In this document: piece after piece, positions 17,951 through 26,702 of the stretch
Layout of the letters: each line of letters opens with the position of its first letter
Position numbering within the stretch: position 1 is the stretch's first letter
DNA from: Actinomycetota bacterium
GTDB taxonomy: Bacteria > Actinomycetota > Acidimicrobiia > Acidimicrobiales > Ilumatobacteraceae
DNA length: 33,506 bases
Direction: 5' to 3'
NCBI GenBank assembly: GCA_026393585.1
Contig: JAPKZV010000119.1
Location: forward strand, 1 to 33,506
Position numbers and translations under genes: made by a program
The notes under the pieces: generated by a model
Databases searched by the model: none
What the model saw: only the letters and a program-made list of their open reading frames with translations
Told to the model about the DNA's origin: nothing

Positions 17951-18937
17951 ATGAGTGTGGCAACAGCCTCACCCCTCCTCTCATTGCCCCATATGGCCGC
18001 CGACCGCGAACGGGTCGAAGCGGCAATGCTGGCTGCCGTTCGTACCTCCGACGACTACCTCACCGAAATTGCCTCGCACCTGATTACTGCAGGCGGAAAG
18101 CGCTTGCGCCCAGTCATGGCAATAGCTGCGTCGCTGGTGGCAACCGGTGGAAGTGCTGCAGAAGAGGCAATTCAGGGTGGCATCGCTTGTGAATTGGTGC
18201 ACTTGGGCTCGCTGTATCACGACGATGTGATGGATGAATCCACCACCCGCCGCGGGGTGGAAACGGTGAATGCCAAATGGGGAAACCTGCAAGCAATTCT
18301 CGCCGGCGATTTTTTGTTGGCGCGCGCTTCAGAAATTGCAGCGTCATTAGGTACAGAAGTTGCCGGGTTGCTCGCTCACACCATTGGCAATTTGTGTGAA
18401 GGACAAATTGAAGAGTTGCGTCATACCTACGACACTTCACGCCCGGTCGATTCGTATCTCGTCAGCATCGATGGCAAAACAGCTTCGCTCTACAGCACTG
18501 CTGCGCGTATTGGCGGAATTGTGGCCGGCCACGATCGTGCAGTAATTGACGCATTAACTCGTTATGGAACTGCCTATGGAATGGTGTTCCAAATTGTCGA
18601 CGACATTCTCGACATCACTTCTTCCGATGCTGAACTCGGCAAGCCCGCAGGCCACGACATGGTGGAAGGCGTGTACACATTGCCAGTACTGCACACCATG
18701 GCAGTTGGCGATGCAACTGGAAAAGAATTGCAGTCAATGCTGGGTGCGCCTCTTGATGATGAACAACAACGCCGAGCATTAGAAATAGTTCGCGCTGGTA
18801 GCGGAATTCAATTTGCTATTGAAACTGCGCAACGCTTTGTGCAAGAAGCAAGCGATGCGTGTGATGCATTGCCTCAGGGTGAAGTAACCGACGCATTGCG
18901 CGAAGCCACTAATAATTTATTGCAATCAATTGCGTAG
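17951..18937 (+). CDS. Polyprenyl (heptaprenyl/octaprenyl-type) diphosphate synthase
   Basis: GGKRLRPVMAI, LVHLGSLYHDDVMDESTTRRG (FARM), FQIVDDILDITSSDAELGKPAGHD (SARM). Confidence 0.93.
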   Translation: MSVATASPLLSLPHMAADRERVEAAMLAAVRTSDDYLTEIASHLITAGGKRLRPVMAIAASLVATGGSAAEEAIQGGIACELVHLGSLYHDDVMDESTTRRGVETVNAKWGNLQAILAGDFLLARASEIAASLGTEVAGLLAHTIGNLCEGQIEELRHTYDTSRPVDSYLVSIDGKTASLYSTAARIGGIVAGHDRAVIDALTRYGTAYGMVFQIVDDILDITSSDAELGKPAGHDMVEGVYTLPVLHTMAVGDATGKELQSMLGAPLDDEQQRRALEIVRAGSGIQFAIETAQRFVQEASDACDALPQGEVTDALREATNNLLQSIA

Positions 18938-19864
18938 CGCCGCGGCAGCTGCAAGACCACTGAGTACAGCACCTTCCACGCGGGGTTCGGCAAATGCATC
19001 GCCGGCAAGTACGAAAGTACCCGACTCATGGAGCCAACACCGCTCAGGAAACTGAGTAATAGGTGTAGCAAAGCGCCACTTCTTGTAGTTGCTCTCCACA
19101 ATTTTTGCGTTACCTAAATATGGCTGGGCGTGGCGAGTGAGTTCTGCCAAACCATCTTCAAGGCTGTCGTCCCAATGTGTGGCGCTCCACTCTGGCCCTG
19201 CATGAAAGGTGAGTGCGTGTTGGGTAGAAATGCCCTTCGCAAAGTTGTCACCAATAAAAGAAAAAACATCGTCGGGGTTTTGCATGCCACCTGGTGCGGG
19301 AACTGCACTGGGCCCATCAAGAACAGCAAGTAGTGCAAGTGTGCGGTGATAGTCAACCACGCGCAATTCCTCGGGCAATTCAATGCCAGTGGTGTAGGCA
19401 AGTCCAAAGCTTTGTGCAATGGGGCAAGTCATTACTACTGCATCGCACATGATGGACGTTCCATCGTCGAGTTGCACTTCCCACTGTTCACCTTTTTTGC
19501 CAAGTGAAAACACCAGTGAACTGCAACGCACATCAAGGCCTGTTGCGAGATATTTTGCAATAGATGTCATCCCTTTGTCGCCAACATAACGAGGGAAGCC
19601 ATCACCAGCTGGCGAAAAACCCTTGCACCATTCGCGCACTACGCCTTCACCTAACCACACCTCAACATGTTCGGCGAATGCGTTGTTGCGAACAGTAAAA
19701 AACTGTGCGCCGTGGTCGAAGGTGGCATTTCCAATACGCCGTGTTGCAAGGCGCCCACCCACCGAACGTCCTTTATCAAGAACAAGAACTTCGTGGCCTG
19801 CTTGCTGCAGTGTTTGTGCGGCAATTAAACCGGAAAGCCCTGCGCCAACAACAACACATTTCAT
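18926..19864 (-). CDS. FAD-dependent amine oxidase-like (renalase-like) protein
   Basis: MKCVVVGAGLSGLIAAQTLQQAGHEVLVLDKGRSVGGRLATRRIGNATFDHGAQFFTVRN. Confidence 0.87.
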   Translation of the reverse strand: MKCVVVGAGLSGLIAAQTLQQAGHEVLVLDKGRSVGGRLATRRIGNATFDHGAQFFTVRNNAFAEHVEVWLGEGVVREWCKGFSPAGDGFPRYVGDKGMTSIAKYLATGLDVRCSSLVFSLGKKGEQWEVQLDDGTSIMCDAVVMTCPIAQSFGLAYTTGIELPEELRVVDYHRTLALLAVLDGPSAVPAPGGMQNPDDVFSFIGDNFAKGISTQHALTFHAGPEWSATHWDDSLEDGLAELTRHAQPYLGNAKIVESNYKKWRFATPITQFPERCWLHESGTFVLAGDAFAEPRVEGAVLSGLAAAAALRN

Positions 19865-19888
19865 AAGCGAGACGCTAGCGAAAGAGAA

Positions 19889-20398
19889 TTAGCGCAGTTC
19901 GTGAACGCGCAAAATGAGTTCGCGTGCGAAGGGGTCTAATTGTTGGCCAGCAATGCGTTCGGTGATGATGATGGCTTGTGAAGGGTCATCGACAAGACCA
20001 CTCCAGCGGATGTAGCCACCCATAATGCCAATGATGCGATCGCCTACTTCTTCGGCGTGCACCAAGATTTTGGTATCGCCAGCGAGAAGTACTTTGAGTT
20101 CGTTATAGAAAGAAACGAGCCATGGGTCAATATCGTCGGCGCCGCTGAGCGGACGATGGCGATAAGGCAAGTTGAGTTCTTCGTAGCTGTGCAGGTTGTG
20201 AGGCGCACCAATGATGGAAAAAACACTGGCGAAGTTGTTTTCGCGCAACCAGATGATTTCTTCTTGGCGACGCACGCGACGGTGGTTGACGCCATATCCG
20301 CCTGGGCGCTCGCAAATAGCGAGACGATCTTTAATGATCCATGTGAAGTTCCGGGGTTGGATACCCAGAGCCCATTTTCCTCGAAGCTTCGGTGGCAT
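19889..20398 (-). CDS. Dual-specificity-phosphatase-like protein with apparent Cys-to-Ala active-site substitution
   Basis: VLLAGDTKILVHAEEVGDRIIGIMGGYIRWSGL aligns by eye with VHCX5R of DSPs, but reads HA-EEVGD-R. Start overlaps the tilS stop (TAATG on the minus strand). Confidence 0.5.
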   Translation of the reverse strand: MPPKLRGKWALGIQPRNFTWIIKDRLAICERPGGYGVNHRRVRRQEEIIWLRENNFASVFSIIGAPHNLHSYEELNLPYRHRPLSGADDIDPWLVSFYNELKVLLAGDTKILVHAEEVGDRIIGIMGGYIRWSGLVDDPSQAIIITERIAGQQLDPFARELILRVHELR

Positions 20399-21291
20399 TA
20401 CTGCAATCTTAATCGCTGATTGCTTCTTCGCACCTGTTTCCCGCCACCAATTTCACATCCAGGGTGAATTCCTCGGGCAACTTCAAGTACACGCTCAACA
20501 GTTGCTGCATCGGGTGGGTAGGGGTTGGCGAGCCACATGCGAATTGCACGGCGAGCAAGTGGAAGCGGGGCAGCGGCAAGTGCCGGTGCGTCGAGTACGT
20601 CAATAACCGAGGCGAGATCTTGGAGGAATTTTTCGTCGTCGCCAATGAGTTGCGATTCACGAGCAATGAGATGTGCGACATCACGTTGTGCGATGGAGTT
20701 GAGAAGTGGAAGAAGCTCGTGGCGTACGCGATTGCGCTGAAAGCGAGGATCACTATTGCTGGAGTCTTCAACAAGGTCAATATCAAATGCGGAGCAGAGC
20801 GCTTCGGTTTCATGTCGGCGCAAGTGAAGAATCGGCTTGCTGTGCGTATAACGCATTCCCGAAAGGCCTTCGGTTCCGGCCCCACGCATGAGGTTGATGA
20901 GCACGGTTTCTGCTTGGTCGTCGGCTGTATGGCCAGTGAGTACACCGGGAGGCAAGAGTGCAAAACGAGCTTGGCGGGCTCGTGCTTCTAAGTTGGGGCC
21001 ATCGGCTAGGTCGGCGCGTAAAGAAATAGCCATGGCACCAAAACGTGTGGCGATATTTTCTACAACGGAAAATTCATTCTGAGAACCAACTCGTAAACCA
21101 TGGTCAACGTGATACGCGGTGACCTGGTGTCCGGTTGCTACCGCAAGAATGAGAAGTGCTACGGAATCGGCACCGCCAGAAACCGCACATGCCACACCGT
21201 GAGGTGCTTCGGTAGATAGAGGAAAGTGTGTGCGAGTAAGAAGTTCTTGTACCAGTTCATGATGCTGAAGTGCTTGCGCATCAAGAATCAT
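20398..21291 (-). CDS. tilS: tRNA(Ile)-lysidine synthase
   Basis: ACAVSGGADSVALLIL P-loop, TAYHVDHGLR, LLPPGVLTGHTADDQAETVLINLMRGAGTEGLSGM, EDSSNSDPRFQRNRVRHELLPLL. Confidence 0.96.
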   Translation of the reverse strand: MILDAQALQHHELVQELLTRTHFPLSTEAPHGVACAVSGGADSVALLILAVATGHQVTAYHVDHGLRVGSQNEFSVVENIATRFGAMAISLRADLADGPNLEARARQARFALLPPGVLTGHTADDQAETVLINLMRGAGTEGLSGMRYTHSKPILHLRRHETEALCSAFDIDLVEDSSNSDPRFQRNRVRHELLPLLNSIAQRDVAHLIARESQLIGDDEKFLQDLASVIDVLDAPALAAAPLPLARRAIRMWLANPYPPDAATVERVLEVARGIHPGCEIGGGKQVRRSNQRLRLQ

Positions 21292-21308
21292 GACAATGTG
21301 CGACGGCC

Positions 21309-21446
21309 TTAACGGTTGCGGCGCCCTGGGTACTTGGTTGCGCTGACCTTAGAGACATACCCAGCCACCATGGCGAGAACGGTTCCTACGCCAACGACGG
21401 TGAGAACTACACCAATCCACCAGTGCCAAACTTCTGCTGCAATCAT
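21309..21446 (-). CDS. Small 45-aa single-pass membrane protein (not in supplied ORF track)
   Basis: ATG...TAA encodes MIAAEVWHWWIGVVLTVVGVGTVLAMVAGYVSKVSATKYPGRRNR: one TM helix plus basic C-terminal tail, filling the gap between tilS and the MarR gene. Confidence 0.65.
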   Translation of the reverse strand: MIAAEVWHWWIGVVLTVVGVGTVLAMVAGYVSKVSATKYPGRRNR

Positions 21447-21476
21447 GTCTTTATCGTAGCGAATAACGCCGAAGTT

Positions 21477-21974
21477 TCACGGCTCAAAAGTGCCGGCAAC
21501 ATCGTCGACGGAAGTAACAAACTGGGTGAGTAATTGAGCAAATTTTGCTTGATCTTCTGGGGCAAAGTCGCTCAAAATTTTGATCATGACCTTCAAGCGT
21601 CGTTCAGTAATGATGTTGTGGCGGGCACGACCAGCAGAAGTAACAGCAACTGTTACCACGCGGCCATCGGAGGCAAGTGTGGTGCGCTCGGCAAGCTCTA
21701 GTTTTTCGAGGCGCTGAATGGCACGCGTTGCCGTAGACGGGTCAACACGAAGTGCTTCTGCGAGGTCGCCCATGCGCCAGAACTCGCGCTCAACGAGAAG
21801 GTCAAGAGTGTCGACTTGGCCAGGGTCGAGAGCCGATTCGCCTTCGCCAAAAAGTTTGCTGCGTAGCGATGAAGCTGCAGCACCGCGGCGCAAGTCGCGC
21901 CAAGCGTTACCGATCGCCGCAATACTTTCGAGGTCGTCAACGGGGTGTGAGGAAGAGTGTGAGAGGGGGTTCAC
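21477..21974 (-). CDS. MarR-family transcriptional regulator
   Basis: wHTH region MGDLAEALRVDPSTATRAIQRLEKLELAERTTLASDGRVVTVAVTSAGR. Confidence 0.88.
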   Translation of the reverse strand: MNPLSHSSSHPVDDLESIAAIGNAWRDLRRGAAASSLRSKLFGEGESALDPGQVDTLDLLVEREFWRMGDLAEALRVDPSTATRAIQRLEKLELAERTTLASDGRVVTVAVTSAGRARHNIITERRLKVMIKILSDFAPEDQAKFAQLLTQFVTSVDDVAGTFEP

Positions 21975-22000
21975 AGTGCTTTCTTTCTTCGGGTTGATCT

Positions 22001-23188
22001 ATGTTTAGCAAAAACCGCAGGGCACATATGCAAAAAAGCGGAATTATCTTAAAAAATCAGGATCTTGAGTTGGGCAGTGCCAATAGCGCAGGTGCATTAG
22101 ATGCCCTTCCTCCTGGCTATTCCGACCTAGTACCGGAAGTTGATTTTGGTCCGGCCATGTCCAGTCTCGTCAACATCGGATCAACACCTTGCACGGTGAA
22201 GTCGAGCAATGTCTCGGCGCTCCCCGTAGAAACCAAAATTGATCTTCCGCCCAGCGATCTTATGCAATTTGCAGGAGCTCTGGGAACAATGAGATCAAGT
22301 AGTTCATCACTCGTGACTTTAGATTGTGTTTCAAACTTGCAGTTTGATGGAACAGAAAAAGTGATTACTGGAACTGTCACTAACACGGCCCTTAACCTCA
22401 AGGGCACTTTCTCTTTGAAGTGTTCCTTTAAACAGTCTCTCGCGGTGAGTGCATCGCTGTCGTTTGGTATGGCTGTGAAAGGTGGATCTCAACTGTCAAT
22501 TAATCCAACGACAGCTGTCATTCCGATTTCTTGCGGCATTCGCATTGAGATGTCAGACGGAACAACCGTGACCGCCGCGGTTGAAGGTTCAGCAGGTGCC
22601 GGTGAAACTGCACCATGCGAAGGCGAAACCGATCGTTCGTGTGTTGGCATTGCGGCAGATACAAAAGTAATAGTTACATCAGCCACTGGTGCTCTGAAGG
22701 GGTATGTCGGTAGTGGAACCTACTCATTTCAAGATTCATTTACTTTGCCATCAATTAATGACAACCTGGGGCAAGTTGGTTCACTCTTGGGTAAGTCTTC
22801 CGTTCGTGCCTACCGGTCTGTTCCACAAGCGATAAGCAACGCCGCCGTAATGAAAATTGCATTTGTTCCTGGTGCTGCAAAGACTGAAATTTTGTACCCA
22901 GCAGTCGTTGCGGGCACAAAAACTATTTTTGGCAAGGATGCAACGTATGGAGCTGTTTCGTCGCCAAAGGCAAAGTGTGTTTTTAGCGCAGTGAAGGGCG
23001 CAAAACAGTTTGCGCTTCCTGCCGTCACCGCGAATGCGCAAGGTGCAACAACTGCGAAAAAATTGACAGCCGCACAAGCGACGAAAATGTCGAAAGCTCT
23101 AGGAATAAAAGCAGGTTCGGCATTTGTATTGCGCGCAAAATGTGGCAGCGCAACTACTAATCAAAATGTGGTCTACGGCAACACTTAA
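22001..23188 (+). CDS. Hypothetical Cys-containing, Ser/Thr-rich (exported-looking) protein without evident signal peptide
   Basis: 395-aa ORF with about eight Cys and Ala/Thr/Ser/Gly-rich beta-like composition; no recognisable family. Confidence 0.65.
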   Translation: MFSKNRRAHMQKSGIILKNQDLELGSANSAGALDALPPGYSDLVPEVDFGPAMSSLVNIGSTPCTVKSSNVSALPVETKIDLPPSDLMQFAGALGTMRSSSSSLVTLDCVSNLQFDGTEKVITGTVTNTALNLKGTFSLKCSFKQSLAVSASLSFGMAVKGGSQLSINPTTAVIPISCGIRIEMSDGTTVTAAVEGSAGAGETAPCEGETDRSCVGIAADTKVIVTSATGALKGYVGSGTYSFQDSFTLPSINDNLGQVGSLLGKSSVRAYRSVPQAISNAAVMKIAFVPGAAKTEILYPAVVAGTKTIFGKDATYGAVSSPKAKCVFSAVKGAKQFALPAVTANAQGATTAKKLTAAQATKMSKALGIKAGSAFVLRAKCGSATTNQNVVYGNT

Positions 23189-23652
23189 TCGAGCAAAGGC
23201 GTGGCGCGGTTATATGTGCTGCTAATCATTGGTGACGACAAGATGTAGTCGGCCGTTGATGGGTTGCATGCCACGGGAATATTCCATACTGCGGCAATGC
23301 GCAACAGTGCCTTAATGTCGGGGTCGTGTGGCTGGGGTTCAAGCGGGTCCCAAAAAAAGAGGAGTACATCAACAAGGCCATCTGCAATGCGCGCGCCAAG
23401 TTGTTGGTCACCACCGAGTGGCCCGCTGCGCAAGCGTTCAACGTCGAGGCCAGTGTGTTCATGAATGATGCGCCCCGTTGTGCCGGTGCCCATCAAAATG
23501 TGATTGTGCAATTCATCGCGATGGTGCATTGACCATTCCAACATTTGTGGCTTCATGTTGTCGTGCGCAACAAGAGCAATACGTTTTTGTGCGCTGGTGG
23601 GAACACCGCTTGCCGCTGGGTTTGTTGTGGAGTCAATAGATGATGGGGCCAT
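23185..23652 (-). CDS. mgsA: Methylglyoxal synthase
   Basis: IALVAHDNMKPQMLEW, LMGTGTTGRIIHEHTGLDVERLRSGPLGGDQQLGARIADGLVDVLLFFWDPLEPQPHDPDIKALLRIAAVWNIPVACNPSTADYILSSP. Confidence 0.96.
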   Translation of the reverse strand: MAPSSIDSTTNPAASGVPTSAQKRIALVAHDNMKPQMLEWSMHHRDELHNHILMGTGTTGRIIHEHTGLDVERLRSGPLGGDQQLGARIADGLVDVLLFFWDPLEPQPHDPDIKALLRIAAVWNIPVACNPSTADYILSSPMISSTYNRATPLLD

Positions 23653-23691
23653 ACCCCATCTTTGCTCAGTTATGGAAACAATGAGGTGTAA

Positions 23692-24279
23692 TTAGCGCAT
23701 AATGACTGCGTCGTCACCCCATGGGGTGACTTCACCGTCGGCACGGAAACGATCGGGGAGTTCTTCCACCATGTCCCATGTTGCCGACAGACGACCAACA
23801 CCAACACACATCGCAACATTCAAACCGAGTTCAACAATTTGTGGCTCGGTGAAGTGTTCGCGCAACTTATCGTAGAAAGCGTCGTCAATTGCAAGGTGAT
23901 TGGTGGCGAAAAGTTCACCGTAGCGAATAGCTATTTTTTCAGCTTCGCTGAGGCCATCTGCTTCCATTGGCTTTTCAAGCGAGCACACCAAATCTTCAGT
24001 GATGCCATCTTTCAATGCGTCGGTGTAACGAATGGCCATGCAACTGCGGCACTGGTTGTGAAATGCAATGCGCAAACGAACGAGTTCGATAAGGCGCTCT
24101 GGCAACGTGCGGTTCACTTTCAATGAACCAGCAAATGCAGAAAGACCTTTTGCCATTTCGGGGCAGTGGCCAAAGATGCGTGTGAGGCCGAGCTCGAGGG
24201 GTGTCTTATCGTCGGCGCGTGACATGCGACGAAGATCGGGGTCTAACTGGTCAACGGTGAGTTTTGTAATGCGCGACAT
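23692..24279 (-). CDS. Carboxymuconolactone decarboxylase/AhpD-like protein
   Basis: LIELVRLRIAFHNQCRSCMAIRYTDALKDG with CxxC and AhpD-like fold motifs. Confidence 0.85.
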   Translation of the reverse strand: MSRITKLTVDQLDPDLRRMSRADDKTPLELGLTRIFGHCPEMAKGLSAFAGSLKVNRTLPERLIELVRLRIAFHNQCRSCMAIRYTDALKDGITEDLVCSLEKPMEADGLSEAEKIAIRYGELFATNHLAIDDAFYDKLREHFTEPQIVELGLNVAMCVGVGRLSATWDMVEELPDRFRADGEVTPWGDDAVIMR

Positions 24280-24322
24280 AAAGTAACCCTAGAAGATTTT
24301 TGAGGGCTGCAGAACAGTCGAA

Positions 24323-25255
24323 CTACATGTGGGCAGAGAGAAAAACCTTGATTTCCTCTATTTGCTCGGAAAGGGTGGTGCGCCAAGTGGTTTCAAAACC
24401 CGTGGGGGAATCGGCGGCAATAGATTTCAAGTAGTCGAGCACAAGTTGGGGCACACCCTCGACGCCTGGTGCAAGCTCTATATATAAGGCAAAGTCGCTA
24501 CAGGCTTGGTGGCCGCCGTACGGCAAGTTCAGGCGGCGGTGAGGCAGCGAGCTCTTGCTGAGAATCTCCCACGCAGGTTCGGCATCAGTTGCTGGCGAGG
24601 TGGTGATGTCGCCGAGGCCAACGAGTAAGAGAACAGGTACGGGCACGGCAGCAATGAGTTCGGCAGGAAGAATTCGAGTGTAAGCCTGCGCACCAATGGC
24701 TGCCTTGAATCGCTTCTCTGCAGGCACGCCGTGAATTCCAGTTGTTGCAATGAGTGCAGTGAGACCACCGTAACTGTGCCCACCAATGAACATGTTGTTC
24801 GCGTCGACAATGGAGGCAAGGCCAGACATGAGTTCGCTACGTGCTCCTATTGCACAATCGGCAATAAAACTGACATCGCCCAAACGCTGTTTGTCGTTGG
24901 TTTCATCATCAACATTTTGACCCGTCATCCAATCGGTGAGCGTGTCGCCAGGGTGATCGCTTGATACCACCACAAAACCTGATGCAGCAATGGCCTCGCA
25001 GAGTTGGCTGTAGTTAAAGCGCAACCCCGTACGACCATGTGACCACACCAGCAGAGGAAATTTCCCTGACGCAAGTGGAGCATTTTCAAATGCAGTTGCT
25101 GAAGGAAAAGAAACACCCGGAAGCAGTTCGTAACGCGTGACAGCATCTTCTGGTTTGGTGTGAGCGGGGTACCAAACATCAACACCAAGCATGCGGTTGT
25201 TGCGCTTCTCATCAATGACGAGAGTGCTGGTGTGCCCTACTTGATGTTCGGTCAT
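24323..25255 (-). CDS. Alpha/beta hydrolase (dienelactone hydrolase/PAF-acetylhydrolase-like)
   Basis: FPLLVWSHGRTGLRFNYSQLCEAIAASGFVVVSSDHPGD, nucleophile elbow GGHSYGGLTALIA. Start chosen at MTEHQVGHTS; the longer ORF to 25348 overlaps the upstream gene. Confidence 0.82.
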   Translation of the reverse strand: MTEHQVGHTSTLVIDEKRNNRMLGVDVWYPAHTKPEDAVTRYELLPGVSFPSATAFENAPLASGKFPLLVWSHGRTGLRFNYSQLCEAIAASGFVVVSSDHPGDTLTDWMTGQNVDDETNDKQRLGDVSFIADCAIGARSELMSGLASIVDANNMFIGGHSYGGLTALIATTGIHGVPAEKRFKAAIGAQAYTRILPAELIAAVPVPVLLLVGLGDITTSPATDAEPAWEILSKSSLPHRRLNLPYGGHQACSDFALYIELAPGVEGVPQLVLDYLKSIAADSPTGFETTWRTTLSEQIEEIKVFLSAHM

Positions 25256-25256
25256 T

Positions 25257-25940
25257 TCAGTTTGTGCCGTGTGAATGCGCTGCTGAAGCGAATCGGCCAA
25301 ACCAATTGGGGTTGCGTGTTTGGGTGTACACCTCGCCTGGTCCTTCAAAATGGAACACCAAACCTTCGCCAGACTTGATGGTATTCATCCAGCCAGTAGC
25401 TGCTTTGTGAAGCGACATTGTTACCGATGCCTGTACCGCAACCATGTGGCCACTGTCGATAACAATTTTTTCACCAGCAGCAAGAGTGACAACTTCAATT
25501 GCTCCATACGCACCTGCAAGTAAAATGCCGTCGCCACTTACATGAACGAGGAATGCACCTTCACCACCAAAGAGAGACTTCATGCCTCCCCATTTCGTGT
25601 CGAGTAAGAGGCCCATTGAGGAAGCGATCCAAGATGATTGCGACAAAATCCAAGGCGACGTTGCTGTTGATTGCAAAATGACGGAGTCGCCGGGGAGACC
25701 CATAGCTACATCGACGAATCCACCATTAGGGCCTGCTGTAGCTGTGGTTTGGAAAAATGATTCTCCACCGAGGGCGGAACGCTTGAGTGCTTTTAAGAAG
25801 CCACCCTCCATTTTTCCTTCCACCACCATGTCGGGCGACATGGCGACCATGGCTCCGGACTCTAAGCGCATCTGCTCATTGGGTTGCAGGGTGGCGCGGG
25901 CGGTGGAAAAGGCGGGCTGGTGGCGAATCTGAAGTTCCAT
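25257..25940 (-). CDS. AIM24-family protein (TIGR00266-like)
   Basis: LQPNEQMRLESGAMVAMSPDMVVEGKMEGGFLKALKRSALGGESFFQTTATAG...GEGLVFHFEGPGEVYTQTRNPNWF. Start chosen at MELQIRHQ. Confidence 0.88.
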   Translation of the reverse strand: MELQIRHQPAFSTARATLQPNEQMRLESGAMVAMSPDMVVEGKMEGGFLKALKRSALGGESFFQTTATAGPNGGFVDVAMGLPGDSVILQSTATSPWILSQSSWIASSMGLLLDTKWGGMKSLFGGEGAFLVHVSGDGILLAGAYGAIEVVTLAAGEKIVIDSGHMVAVQASVTMSLHKAATGWMNTIKSGEGLVFHFEGPGEVYTQTRNPNWFGRFASAAHSHGTN

Positions 25941-25962
25941 TACTTCACTGTAATGTTTCACC

Positions 25963-26700
25963 ATGTCGGAATTCCAAGGAAAAGTCGTAATTGTTACCGG
26001 TTCATCAAGCGGAATTGGTGAGTCCATTGCTCGGCGTTTAGCCGATCTTGGCGCAACCGTTGTGGTGAATTCATCTTCATCGGTTGAGGCTGGGGAGGCA
26101 GTGGCGAAATCGCTGCCAAACGGGGCAATTTATGTCCGTGCCGATATTTCGAAAAAAGACGAAGCTCTCAACTTGCTTGAGCAAACAATCAAGACATTCG
26201 GCAAGTTAGACATTCTGGTGAACAATGCCGGCTGGACTACTCCGGTTCCTCATCACGACCTCGATGCGCTCACCGACGAGATCTTTTTGAAAACCTTTGA
26301 AGTGAATGTTTATGGCACTTGGTATCTCAGCAAAGCAGCTATTCCTTATTTGAAGCAGAGTGAAGATGGAAACATCGTCAACATCACTTCAATTGCCGGA
26401 GTGCGCCAAGTGGGAAGTTCGATGGCGTATTCCATGACCAAGGCTGCGTTGAATCAAATGACAAAGCTCATGGCAAAGAGTTGCTGGCCCGTGCGCATTA
26501 ACGCAGTTGCACCCGGCCTCATTGAAACACCTTGGACCGCCGACTGGGATGCCATGCACACCAACGTTGCAAAGTCTGCTCCGTTAAAGAGGTCGGGAAC
26601 ACCAGATGATTGCACTGAAGCAACGCTTGGACTGTTGCGCACCAAATATGCGACAGGGCAAATTTTTGTTGTTGACGGTGGCTTAACGTTGATGTCGTAG
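25963..26700 (+). CDS. Short-chain dehydrogenase/reductase (SDR)
   Basis: VVIVTGSSSGIGESIARRLADLGATVVVNS, ILVNNAG, SMAYSMTKAALNQMTKLMA (YxxxK). Confidence 0.95.
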   Translation: MSEFQGKVVIVTGSSSGIGESIARRLADLGATVVVNSSSSVEAGEAVAKSLPNGAIYVRADISKKDEALNLLEQTIKTFGKLDILVNNAGWTTPVPHHDLDALTDEIFLKTFEVNVYGTWYLSKAAIPYLKQSEDGNIVNITSIAGVRQVGSSMAYSMTKAALNQMTKLMAKSCWPVRINAVAPGLIETPWTADWDAMHTNVAKSAPLKRSGTPDDCTEATLGLLRTKYATGQIFVVDGGLTLMS

Positions 26701-26702
26701 TT

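Noticed and set aside
20464-20991. 175-aa plus-strand ORF antisense to tilS
   Set aside because: The tilS frame is clearly the coding one (SGGADS P-loop and further motifs); the antisense product resembles nothing.
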